Of a stretch of DNA of 8,475 nt, positions 1 to 7,145 are shown in pieces. The DNA comes from Gammaproteobacteria bacterium (GTDB lineage Bacteria; Pseudomonadota; Gammaproteobacteria; J113). The notes under the pieces are model-generated. The model was not told the DNA's origin, ran no database searches, and saw only the letters and a list, made by a program, of their open reading frames with translations. The stretch lies in the NCBI GenBank assembly GCA_003694425.1, contig RFJX01000124.1:1-8475 (forward strand), in the 5' to 3' direction. How positions within the stretch are numbered: the first letter of the stretch is position 1; every line of letters begins with the position of its first letter. The translations under genes were made by a program, and so were the position numbers.

Positions 1-2203
1 CCTTCATCCTGGCCTTGATCAGGGAATGGCCGGTCTTCCACATCACGGGACGGCCGGAGTGCTCCTCGATCACCCGCTTGAGGTGGCCGCTGCACTTGAC
101 GTCGAAGATGATGTCGGCGCCGGGGTTGCGCGAGAGCACGTCGATGGCGAACAGCATCAGCTGCCGGTCCGGCCAGATGATGTTGCCCTCCCCGTCCACC
201 ACCCCCAGGCGGTCGCCGTCGCCGTCGAAGGCAAGGCCCAGATCGGCGCCCTGGCCCGTGACCGCCTCGATGAGGTCGCTCAGATTCTCCGGCTGGCTGG
301 GGTCCGGGTGGTGGTTGGGGAAGGTGCCGTCCACCTCGCAGTAGAGCTCGATCACCTCGTGTCCCAGGGCCCGGATCAGGCTCGGCGCGAGGGCCCCGGC
401 CACGCCGTTGCCGCAATCCACCGCCACCTTCAGCCCCCGCCCGAGCGCCACCGGGATGTCCTCGCTGATCCGGCGGATGTAGTCGGCCCCGATGTCGGCG
501 TGCTGGAGGGCGCCTTCGCCGCTGGTGAAGTCGTTGCGGAGGATGCGCTCATGGAGGGCGGTGATGGCCGCGCCGGAGAGGGTGTCGCCGCCGAGGACGA
601 TCTTCAGACCGTTGTAGTCGGGCGGGTTGTGGCTCCCGGTCAGCATCACGCCGCTGCCGGTCTCCAGGAAGAAGGTGGCGAAATAGAGCACCGGGGTGGG
701 GACCATGCCGATGTCGATGACGTCCCGGCCGGAATCGCGCAGCCCGCGGATGAGCGCCGCACTGAGCTCCGGGCCGGAGAGGCGCCCGTCGCGCGCCACC
801 ACGATCACCTGCTGCCCCCGCTGGGCGGCCTCGCTGCCGATGGCCAGACCGATGCGGTAGACCCCCTCCTCGGTCAGGGTCCTGCCCACGACCCCGCGGA
901 TGTCATAGGCCCGGAAGATGGAGGCCGGCGGGTCGCCCTCTGCCGCCTCTGCGGCCGGAGCCGCTTCCGGAGCAGGCGCGGAGGGTTCTCCGTCCAGGAC
1001 CAGGTCCGGCTGCTCCAGGGCCCCCTCCGGCAGCCCCTCCTCGAGCTCCTCGACCTCCATGCCGCCGCTCAGGTCCAGCACCTCGCCCTCATCCCGGGCG
1101 GCCGCCTCGCGCGCCTTGGCGGCGACCGCCTCGAGCTCGGCCGACTCGTCGCCACTGCCGGGCATCGTGATCCGGGTGATGTCCTCACCCTCCAGCCCCT
1201 TGCCCAGCGGCGCCTCGCCGGAGACCCGCTTGAGCCCCGGGATCAGGTGCTCCATCCCGGGATACTGACCCTCCATGATGGCGCGGACCGCCCCCTCGTA
1301 GCTGGTGCCGGGATGGACCCGCACGCGCGGCTGGCGGCGTGACCACCAGAGCCCGGCACCCCCGCCGAGCAGCACCGGGGCCAGGAGCGAGCCAGGCAGC
1401 AGGGGCAGCCGGCTCTCGCTCCCGGTCTCGACGGGCAGCCCTTCCAGGGCCGCCGGGGTGAGCCAGAGCAGCAGCCTCCACGAACTGCCCGGCACATGCG
1501 CGGACTGCTGCCGTCCCCTTTCCCTGAGGGCGGGGTTGCCGCGCCTGGCGAGGACCAGGGGGCGGCTCTTGGGCACCGGCTGATGCAGCTCGACATAACC
1601 CGGGGTTTCCACCTTCGTCAGGGCCTGTGCGAGCAGATCGGTGGAGAGGCTGAGGTGGAGGAAGCCGATCACCCTGCCCTGGCCATCGGTGACCCGCTCC
1701 AGCAGTATCAGATGGGCATCGGGCCGGCCGAACAGGTGGACTTCGGCCGGCAGTGGCCCGGAGGATTTGCGCGCGCGCCGGATCAGGTCCAGCGAGGCGA
1801 AGGTCAGGGGGGGATTTTCATCGAGGCGCGGCTCGCTGACGTCGGCGGGGAGGATCCGCAGCCGGAGTGCCCCCGGCAGGCGTCCGGCGAGGATCGAGGC
1901 CCGGGCCTCGAGCGCCGCCCTGTCTCCGCTCTCGAGCAGGGACTGCAGGGCGGGGTCGCTGGCCATCTCCCGCAACGCCTTGCGGTAGGGCAGCAGGGCC
2001 GCCGCGACCTGGCCCGCCAGGCGCCGGCTCTGCTCGGCCAGGGCCTTCTGCAGGGTCTCCTCCTGCTGCGCGCGGTACTGCTGGTAGAGATAGAGGCCGG
2101 CGCCGGTGGCCAGCGCCAGCGCCAGCAGGGCGATTCCACCCAGCAGGATCCGGCGCCGCAGGTGGCGCGTAATCAGACGTTTCTTGACGGGTCCCTCGAT
2201 CAT
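1..2203 (-). CDS. algC: Phosphomannomutase/phosphoglucomutase AlgC with N-terminal membrane sensor-like extension (3' part missing)
   Basis: Interconverts hexose 1- and 6-phosphates (mannose, glucose) for exopolysaccharide and LPS precursors. I translated the minus strand by hand; 734 codons are present and the gene runs off the left edge. The phosphohexomutase core begins at FRAYDIRG (about residues 430-437). The phosphoserine loop TGSHNP is at 522-527 (Ser524) and the metal loop DGDGDR at 660-665. The frame stops just after WKTGHSLIK, before the expected GEMSGH sugar-binding loop. Ahead of the core are about 430 extra residues: a basic N-terminus, a membrane helix at about 19-40, an extracytoplasmic region at about 41-265 with a Cache-like stretch near 165-195, a second helix at about 267-287 followed by SRRQPRVR, and an acidic Ala/Pro-rich linker at about 350-428. 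Charge distribution places the enzyme core in the cytoplasm. Start is the ATG at 2203, with only a weak AGG upstream; it follows dut by 36 bases. Family certain, role of the extension inferred. Confidence 0.95.
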   Translation of the reverse strand, partial: MIEGPVKKRLITRHLRRRILLGGIALLALALATGAGLYLYQQYRAQQEETLQKALAEQSRRLAGQVAAALLPYRKALREMASDPALQSLLESGDRAALEARASILAGRLPGALRLRILPADVSEPRLDENPPLTFASLDLIRRARKSSGPLPAEVHLFGRPDAHLILLERVTDGQGRVIGFLHLSLSTDLLAQALTKVETPGYVELHQPVPKSRPLVLARRGNPALRERGRQQSAHVPGSSWRLLLWLTPAALEGLPVETGSESRLPLLPGSLLAPVLLGGGAGLWWSRRQPRVRVHPGTSYEGAVRAIMEGQYPGMEHLIPGLKRVSGEAPLGKGLEGEDITRITMPGSGDESAELEAVAAKAREAAARDEGEVLDLSGGMEVEELEEGLPEGALEQPDLVLDGEPSAPAPEAAPAAEAAEGDPPASIFRAYDIRGVVGRTLTEEGVYRIGLAIGSEAAQRGQQVIVVARDGRLSGPELSAALIRGLRDSGRDVIDIGMVPTPVLYFATFFLETGSGVMLTGSHNPPDYNGLKIVLGGDTLSGAAITALHERILRNDFTSGEGALQHADIGADYIRRISEDIPVALGRGLKVAVDCGNGVAGALAPSLIRALGHEVIELYCEVDGTFPNHHPDPSQPENLSDLIEAVTGQGADLGLAFDGDGDRLGVVDGEGNIIWPDRQLMLFAIDVLSRNPGADIIFDVKCSGHLKRVIEEHSGRPVMWKTGHSLIKARMK

Positions 2204-2239
2204 GGATCTGCCTGATGCCGTAAAAGGGGAGCGGAGGGC

Positions 2240-2695
2240 TCAGTGGCGGCCGGTATGGCCGAAACCCCCTGCGCTGCGCTGGCTCTGTTCGAACGCCTCG
2301 ACCACCTCGAACTCGGCCTGGACCACCGGCACGAAGACCAGCTGGGCGATGCGCTCACCCGGCTGGATGGTAAATGAGTCCTCACTTCGATTCCAGCAGG
2401 AGACATACAGCTGGCCCTGGTAATCGGAGTCGATCAGCCCCACCAGATTGCCCAGCACGATCCCGTGGCGGTGGCCCAGGCCCGAGCGGGGCAGGATCAT
2501 GGCCGCCAGCGAGGGGTCGCCGATGTGGATGGCGATGCCGGTGGGGATTAGCTCGGTGCGGCCCGGCGCCAGCTCCAGCGGCCCCTCCAGGCAGGCCCGC
2601 AGGTCGATGCCGGCGGAGCCGTCGGTGGCCCGCCGGGGCAGCGGGATCTCGCGCCCGATCCGGGGGTCGAGTATCTTCAGTTCAATCCTGCGCAT
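2240..2695 (-). CDS. dut: Deoxyuridine 5'-triphosphate nucleotidohydrolase (dUTPase)
   Basis: Hydrolyses dUTP to dUMP and pyrophosphate, supplying the thymidylate precursor and keeping uracil out of DNA. It is a homotrimeric cytosolic enzyme. All five trimeric dUTPase motifs are visible in the 151 residues: [10 protein letters not shown] (25-34), PRSGLG (69-74), [13 protein letters not shown] (82-94, with the catalytic Asp in the DSD), GERIAQ (113-118), and the C-terminal glycine-rich GGFGHTGR (143-150). It resembles E. coli Dut closely from end to end. I chose the ATG at 2695 because [12 protein letters not shown] matches the family N-terminus. A TTG four codons upstream (2707) is in frame, but the GAGAGG Shine-Dalgarno-like run sits almost on top of it. 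From 2695 that run is 13 bases away, which is long. The start overlaps the coaBC 3' end by 14 bases, implying translational coupling. Confidence 0.97.
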   Translation of the reverse strand: MRRIELKILDPRIGREIPLPRRATDGSAGIDLRACLEGPLELAPGRTELIPTGIAIHIGDPSLAAMILPRSGLGHRHGIVLGNLVGLIDSDYQGQLYVSCWNRSEDSFTIQPGERIAQLVFVPVVQAEFEVVEAFEQSQRSAGGFGHTGRH

Positions 2696-3872
2696 AACGT
2701 CGTGCAATCCTCTCGATCAGTTGCCGGGCCAGGGCCCGCTTCGGCTGCCGCGGCAGGTGTTCGCTGCCGCCCCGCCACAGCAGGAGGACCTCGTTCTCCT
2801 CCTGGTCGAAGGCCAGCCCCTCGCCGACCCGGTTGGCCACCACCAGGTCACAGCCCTTGCGTTCCAGCTTCTCGCGCGCGTGGGCCTCGAGGTCGCTGGT
2901 CTCGGCCGCGAAACCGACGGTGAAGGGCCCCTCCTGGAGCGCCGCCACCTCGGCCAGGATATCGGGATTGCGCACCAGCTCCACGGTCAGGCCCTCGTGG
3001 GTCTTCTTGATCTTGTCCGCCGCCGGCGCCTTCGGGCGGTAGTCGGCCACCGCTGCGGCGGCGATGAACAGGTCAACCCCCCCGATCCGGGCCATCACCG
3101 CCTCGTGCATCTGCCTGGCATCCTCCACCCGCACCGTCTCCACCCCCTGCGGGGCGGGGAGGGCGACCGGACCGCTGACCAGGGTCACGACAGCGCCGGC
3201 ATCCCTGGCGGCCTCGGCGAGGGCGTAGCCCATGCGCCCCGAGCTGCGGTTGCCCAGGAAACGGACCGGGTCGAGTGCCTCGCGGGTGGGACCGGCGGTG
3301 ACCAGGACCCGGACCCCCTCCAGCGGTCCCGGGATGGCGGCGAGGTGGTCGATGATCGCCTGCGGCTCCACCATCCTGCCGGGTCCCTCCTCGCCGCAGG
3401 CCTGCTCGCCCTCGGCCGGCCCGAGGATGGTGACCCCGCGACCGCGCAGGCTCTCCACATGGGCGGCCGTGGCCGGATGCTCCCACATCACCCGGTTCAT
3501 CGCCGGGGCCACGGCGATCGGGGCGGTGGTCGCCAGGCAGAGGGTGGCGAGCAGGTCGTCGGCCAGCCCGAGGGCCAGGCGCGCCAGCAGATCGGCACTG
3601 GCCGGGGCGATCACCACCTTGTCGGCCCAGCGGGCCAGCTCGATGTGGCCCATCCCCGCCTCGGCCTCCGGATCGAACAGCTCGCAGCGGACCGGGTTGC
3701 CGGAGAGGGCCTGAAAGCTGAGCGGGGTGACGAACCCGGTGGCCCCGCGCGTCATCACCACCCGCACCTCGGCACCGGCCCGGCGCAGCAGCCGGACCAG
3801 CTCGCAGCTCTTGTAGGCGGCGATGCCGCCGCTGACGCCGAGGAGGATGTGCTGGCCGCTCAAGGAGGACAT
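2682..3872 (-). CDS. coaBC: Bifunctional phosphopantothenoylcysteine decarboxylase / phosphopantothenate-cysteine ligase
   Basis: Carries out two consecutive steps of coenzyme A synthesis: CTP-dependent ligation of 4'-phosphopantothenate to cysteine (CoaB), then FMN-dependent decarboxylation to 4'-phosphopantetheine (CoaC). The CoaC half (about 1-185) shows the flavin-binding [10 protein letters not shown] (12-21), active-site His76 in [10 protein letters not shown], Asn126 in PAMN and the catalytic Cys159 in [10 protein letters not shown]. The CoaB half (about 187-396) shows [15 protein letters not shown], Asn208 in [20 protein letters not shown] (271-280) and KIKK (287-290), where Lys289 matches the E. 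coli ligase lysine. At 396 residues it is full length. The ATG at 3872 matches the start of E. coli Dfp, yet the bases just upstream (CTCTCCCC) hold no Shine-Dalgarno. It is first of a coaBC-dut-algC run and divergent from radC, as in Pseudomonas. Confidence 0.97.
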   Translation of the reverse strand: MSSLSGQHILLGVSGGIAAYKSCELVRLLRRAGAEVRVVMTRGATGFVTPLSFQALSGNPVRCELFDPEAEAGMGHIELARWADKVVIAPASADLLARLALGLADDLLATLCLATTAPIAVAPAMNRVMWEHPATAAHVESLRGRGVTILGPAEGEQACGEEGPGRMVEPQAIIDHLAAIPGPLEGVRVLVTAGPTREALDPVRFLGNRSSGRMGYALAEAARDAGAVVTLVSGPVALPAPQGVETVRVEDARQMHEAVMARIGGVDLFIAAAAVADYRPKAPAADKIKKTHEGLTVELVRNPDILAEVAALQEGPFTVGFAAETSDLEAHAREKLERKGCDLVVANRVGEGLAFDQEENEVLLLWRGGSEHLPRQPKRALARQLIERIARRYAQD

Positions 3873-3882
3873 GGGGAGAGTG

Positions 3883-3892
3883 TACTATTATG
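3883..3892. promoter_or_regulatory. Candidate overlapping -10 elements for divergent coaBC and radC
   Basis: This is the only AT-rich spot in the coaBC-radC gap. Read on the minus strand it contains CATAAT (3887-3892), five of six matches to TATAAT. That would place the coaBC transcript start only about 8 bases before its ATG. Read on the plus strand it contains TATTAT (3886-3891), also five of six, which would start a radC transcript at the edge of the heptamer hairpin. No good -35 box is visible for either direction, so both calls are weak. Confidence 0.25.
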
Positions 3893-3953
3893 GCTGTCGG
3901 CTATCAGCTGTCGGCCGTCGGTGCCGATGGCCGACAGCCGATAGCAGATAGCC
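3892..3953. repeat. Heptamer-phased inverted repeat (28-bp imperfect hairpin, 6-base loop)
   Basis: Four successive 7-base units on the left (GGCTGTC, GGCTATC, AGCTGTC, GGCCGTC) are followed by a 6-base centre GGTGCC (3920-3925). Four units on the right (GATGGCC, GACAGCC, GATAGCA, GATAGCC) are their reverse complements in mirrored order. Base by base, 24 of 28 positions form Watson-Crick pairs. Two more (3896/3949 and 3917/3928) are G-T, which become G-U in a plus-strand RNA. The two true mismatches are 3899/3946 and 3906/3939. The repeat starts 20 bases from the coaBC start codon and ends 20 bases before the radC start codon, so it fills most of the divergent intergenic space. Confidence 0.9.
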
Positions 3954-3960
3954 TTACAAC

Positions 3961-3970
3961 AGGGAGGTGA
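3961..3970 (+). promoter_or_regulatory. Strong ribosome binding site of radC
   Basis: AGGGAGGTGA is a near-perfect complement of the 16S rRNA 3' end, three bases before the radC ATG; its GGAGG core ends about 6 bases upstream. It fixes the radC start at 3974 and contrasts with the absent Shine-Dalgarno of coaBC on the other side of the hairpin. Confidence 0.75.
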
Positions 3971-3973
3971 GGT

Positions 3974-4648
3974 ATGGCCATCACGGACTGGCCGGAAGGC
4001 GAGCGGCCGCGGGAGCGGTTGCTGGAACTGGGGGCGCAGGCGCTGTCGGACGCGGAGCTGCTGGCGATCTTCCTGCGCACCGGGGTGAAGGGCCGCAGCG
4101 CGGTCGACCTGGCGCGGGAGCTCCTGCGCGAAGGGGATGGGCTGGCGGGCCTGCTCGACCGGGAGGGGCGCGAGCTGGCCTCCCTGCATGGGCTGGGACC
4201 GGCCAAGGCGTCCCAGCTGCTGGCGGCGCTGGAACTGGGACGGCGCTACCTGGCCGCCCGCCTGCGACGCGACACCGCCTTCACCAGCCCGGAGCAGACC
4301 CGGCAATACCTGTCCCTGCGCCTGCGGGGCCGCCCCTTCGAGGTCTTCGCCTGCCTCTTCCTGGACAACCGGCATCGCCTGATCGCCTTCGAGGAGCTGT
4401 TCAGCGGGACCATCGACGGGGCCAGCGTCCACCCCCGCGAGGTGGTGCGCCGCTGTCTGGCGCACAACGCCGCCGCCGTGATCCTGGCCCACAACCATCC
4501 CTCCGGCGTGGCCGAGCCCAGCCGCGCCGATCGCCAGATCACCCGGCGCCTGCAGCAGGCGCTGGAGCTGATCGACGTGCGGGTGCTGGATCACCTGGTG
4601 GTGGGCGAGGGAGAGCCGGTCTCCTTCGCCGAGCGCGGACTGATCTGA
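3974..4648 (+). CDS. radC: RadC family JAB/MPN-domain protein
   Basis: Conserved bacterial protein with a JAMM metallo-hydrolase fold. The historical link to DNA repair is doubtful and its biochemical function remains unclear. The 224 residues are full length. The N-terminal UPF0758 part opens with [13 protein letters not shown] and contains a helix-hairpin-helix-like stretch [13 protein letters not shown] (71-83). The C-terminal JAB domain (about 103-224) carries the zinc-site signature HNHPSG (173-178) with the downstream Asp186 (SRAD), plus Glu140/Glu141 in the [13 protein letters not shown] strand-loop. The start has an excellent Shine-Dalgarno. It is divergent from coaBC, as in E. coli and Pseudomonas. 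In those genomes rpmB-rpmG follow radC; here a convergent DUF4405 gene lies only 19 bases after the radC stop. A transcript from upstream would carry the heptamer hairpin in its leader. Confidence 0.96.
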   Translation: MAITDWPEGERPRERLLELGAQALSDAELLAIFLRTGVKGRSAVDLARELLREGDGLAGLLDREGRELASLHGLGPAKASQLLAALELGRRYLAARLRRDTAFTSPEQTRQYLSLRLRGRPFEVFACLFLDNRHRLIAFEELFSGTIDGASVHPREVVRRCLAHNAAAVILAHNHPSGVAEPSRADRQITRRLQQALELIDVRVLDHLVVGEGEPVSFAERGLI

Positions 4649-4667
4649 GGCGGCGTCGACGGGCTGA

Positions 4668-5051
4668 TCAGCCGTGCCAGCGCCACCCTCGCCCCAGCGG
4701 CAGATTCAGCTCCACCGGGGAAAACAGGGGCGCCAGCAGCAGTGCAAGCAACGTGATCAGGCAGACCAGCCCCAGCGCCAGCCGGTATCCCTGCTCGCGG
4801 GAAACGCGACCGAGCACCGCGCTGCGGATGTACCGCCAGTGCAGCAGCAGGTGGATGCTCATCAGCACGAGGAACAGCAGCGCCGCCGCGGCGTGGACAT
4901 CTCCCCACCCGTGGCGGGTCAGGCCCCAGACGGCAGCCCGGCCGCTGCGTTCCGGGAGGGTGAACTCCAGCAGGGCCCCGGTGGAGATCATCATGCACAG
5001 CGTGACGAAGGCGAGCAGATCGATCCATTTGCCGAGTTCCTGGGGCTTCAT
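4668..5051 (-). CDS. DUF4405-family multi-histidine integral membrane protein (cytochrome b-like)
   Basis: Predicted inner-membrane protein of 127 residues with three hydrophobic helices, at about 9-30, 53-72 and 88-111. The segment TGALLEFTLPERSG, WGLTRHGWGDVHAAAA and HLLLHWRYI is what I recognise as DUF4405, a family resembling small b-type cytochromes. Histidines 47, 53, 67 and 71 sit at or within helix ends, and His67/His71 and His53 are plausible heme ligands; heme binding is inferred, not shown. I start at the ATG at 5051 because AGGAG (5058-5062) lies 6 bases upstream and the family N-terminus (KWIDLLAFVTL) begins there. A longer in-frame reading to 5258 would run deep into the MOSC gene with unlikely proline-rich sequence. 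It is the last gene of the hemF cluster, 32 bases after the MOSC stop, and converges on radC. Confidence 0.85.
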   Translation of the reverse strand: MKPQELGKWIDLLAFVTLCMMISTGALLEFTLPERSGRAAVWGLTRHGWGDVHAAAALLFLVLMSIHLLLHWRYIRSAVLGRVSREQGYRLALGLVCLITLLALLLAPLFSPVELNLPLGRGWRWHG

Positions 5052-5083
5052 CGCATGCTCCTGCGGGTGCGGCAGGCGCTTCG

Positions 5084-5875
5084 TCAGCCAGGGTCCACCT
5101 GCAGCGGGTCCCCGACCCGCAGCCGCCGGCCGGCCTGACCGGGGACGATACGGGTGTTGAGCGCCAGCAGGTAGTGGTGGGGATAGTGCTCCCGGGGCAG
5201 CCAGCCGGGGTGATGGGCCCGGCGCTGGTTCACCAGGACCTTCTGGAACCCGCGCCACTGTTCACCGGTTTCGGGGTCCCGGGTCGGCACCACGCAGCGC
5301 CTGCAGGGCTTCAGGCCGGTCAGTGCCACATCGCCGATCCGGAAGGGGCGGCCGGCATCCGGCGGCAGGCCCAGCAGCTCCTCGCCGAAGGGGGGCAGCC
5401 CCCGGATCTCCAGGTTGGCCCGGAACCGGCGCCGGAGCTGGTCCAGGTCCAGCCCCGGGAACCATTCCGCCATCATCTCCAGGGTGGCGGTGCCGATCAC
5501 CGTCGGGCCGGAGCGCACCAGGTCGTCCGGAAAGCCGTGGCGGGCGTCGTGCTGCAGCATCACCGGCATCTCCAGCGCCTCGCCCAGCCAGGCCGCCAGG
5601 CCCGGGTCTTCCGCCTCCAGGGCGAAGGATTCCCATGTCGACTCCCCCTGATGGGCCAGGTCGACCCTCCCCTCCTCCAGGTCGTAGCGGACCCGGATGC
5701 GGTGTACCGCCGCCGTGCGCTTGCCGTTGATCACCCGGCCATCGGCGTCGACCATCCGCAGCCAGCGGTCCCAGGCCAGCGTGCCGCCCTCCGTGACCGT
5801 CGCCGAGTCGACCGTCACCCCCTCCAGTGACTTGATGGGGAAGATACAGATCCGGTGCAGAACCGCGTGGCTCAT
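5084..5875 (-). CDS. MOSC-domain molybdenum-cofactor protein (YcbX/mARC-like, without ferredoxin domain)
   Basis: Likely a Mo-cofactor oxidoreductase of the mARC/YcbX group, whose members reduce N-hydroxylated compounds. The 263 residues contain an N-terminal beta-barrel MOSC_N domain (about 5-105, beginning HRICIFPIKSLEGV) and a MOSC domain (about 115-260). Hallmarks are FRANLEIRGLPPFGEE (151-166), which resembles the family's FRpNivv-pF motif, and LKPCRRCVVPTRDPETG (188-204). Cys191 corresponds to the molybdenum-ligating cysteine of mARC and YcbX, and Cys194 completes CxRC. E. coli YcbX is about 100 residues longer because of a C-terminal 2Fe-2S domain; this protein ends at the MOSC strand RRLRVGDPLQV, so an external electron donor would be needed. 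The ATG at 5875 overlaps the upstream gene's stop as ATGA and has little Shine-Dalgarno of its own, indicating coupled translation. The substrate cannot be read from sequence. Confidence 0.9.
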   Translation of the reverse strand: MSHAVLHRICIFPIKSLEGVTVDSATVTEGGTLAWDRWLRMVDADGRVINGKRTAAVHRIRVRYDLEEGRVDLAHQGESTWESFALEAEDPGLAAWLGEALEMPVMLQHDARHGFPDDLVRSGPTVIGTATLEMMAEWFPGLDLDQLRRRFRANLEIRGLPPFGEELLGLPPDAGRPFRIGDVALTGLKPCRRCVVPTRDPETGEQWRGFQKVLVNQRRAHHPGWLPREHYPHHYLLALNTRIVPGQAGRRLRVGDPLQVDPG

Positions 5876-6060
5876 CGTGTTACCAGCAGGGCCGCCACCA
5901 GCAGCGACAGCAGGATCACCGCGCCGCCGATCAGCAGGCGGCGATTGAGCCGCTGATAGCTGTCGGGATGAAAGTAGCGCCGCGCCAGCCAGTTGAGGGC
6001 CAGCAGCAGGACGATGACGGCGGCGGTGGCGACGACCTTGACGAGCCCGGTCTGGTCCAT
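5872..6060 (-). CDS. Small two-helix membrane protein of unknown function
   Basis: A 62-residue protein I do not recognise. It has two clear membrane helices, about residues 7-26 (VKVVATAAVIVLLLALNWLA) and 43-60 (LLIGGAVILLSLLVAALLV). They are joined by a basic loop containing ARRYFHPDSYQRLNRR, which by the positive-inside rule should face the cytoplasm and leave both ends outside. I consider it real because a strong GGAGGAGG lies 9 bases before the ATG inside the hemF end, the hemF stop is only 4 bases upstream, and its own stop overlaps the MOSC start as ATGA. The position suggests a membrane anchor or partner for the MOSC protein or for HemF. It could instead mainly serve to couple translation. 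Confidence 0.8.
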   Translation of the reverse strand: MDQTGLVKVVATAAVIVLLLALNWLARRYFHPDSYQRLNRRLLIGGAVILLSLLVAALLVTR

Positions 6061-6064
6061 GTGC

Positions 6065-7057
<993 letters not shown>

Positions 7058-7078
7058 CCACCCAAATGGCGGTGCCGC

Positions 7079-7106
7079 TGAACCTTTTGTATTGTATGCT
7101 TTGTGC
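7079..7106. promoter_or_regulatory. AT-rich patch, candidate divergent promoter of hemF and the PilZ-DUF1631 gene
   Basis: In the 153-base gap between the hemF start and the GTG at 7142 this is the only AT-rich stretch. On the minus strand it holds TACAAT (within 7089-7096), five of six matches to a -10 box, pointing to hemF. On the plus strand TATGCT (7095-7100) is a weaker -10 candidate pointing to the right-hand gene. I see no convincing -35 hexamer at the proper distance for either. A second weak hemF option is TTGGGT and TAGGAT on the minus strand, spaced 18 bases, which would put the hairpin inside the promoter. No riboswitch-like structure was recognised in the gap. Confidence 0.3.
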
Positions 7107-7145
7107 ATGAACCACGCCGTCCCACGAGGCCGCCCCTCGACGTGA
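7107..7145 (+). other. Possible 12-codon upstream reading frame overlapping the PilZ-DUF1631 start
   Basis: An ATG at 7107 opens a frame of 12 codons (MNHAVPRGRPST) whose TGA (7143-7145) overlaps the GTG start of the next gene as GTGA. The downstream GTG has only a distant GAGG, so coupling from a leader peptide is conceivable. Against it, no Shine-Dalgarno precedes the ATG and such short frames occur by chance. Confidence 0.12.

Noticed and set aside
26..1342. Long open frame on the plus strand opposite algC
   Set aside because: It is antisense to a clear phosphohexomutase, has low-complexity Ala/Gly/Arg-rich sequence without a recognisable domain, and is typical of GC-rich shadow frames.
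2448..3944. Plus-strand open frame of 498 codons opposite dut and coaBC
   Set aside because: It is the antisense shadow of two fully conserved enzymes, rich in His/Gly/Arg with no family resemblance.
3892..3953. Heptamer array considered as a CRISPR array or intrinsic terminator
   Set aside because: The units are 7 bases with no spacers, and the hairpin is not followed by a T run on either strand.
4659..4675. Palindrome around GGCTGATCAGCC between radC and the DUF4405 gene, considered as a bidirectional terminator
   Set aside because: The stem is short and bulged, the middle TGATCA leaves almost no loop, it includes the DUF4405 stop codon, and no T tract follows on either strand.
3967..5160. 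Plus-strand frame of 397 codons overlapping radC
   Set aside because: It is an out-of-frame reading through radC and antisense to DUF4405, with Arg/Gly/Pro-rich composition. RadC has intact motifs and the ribosome binding site fits it.
5052..5258. Longer N-terminus for the DUF4405 protein
   Set aside because: It would overlap the MOSC gene by 175 bases with Pro/Arg-rich sequence, while the ATG at 5051 has a good AGGAG and starts the conserved family region.
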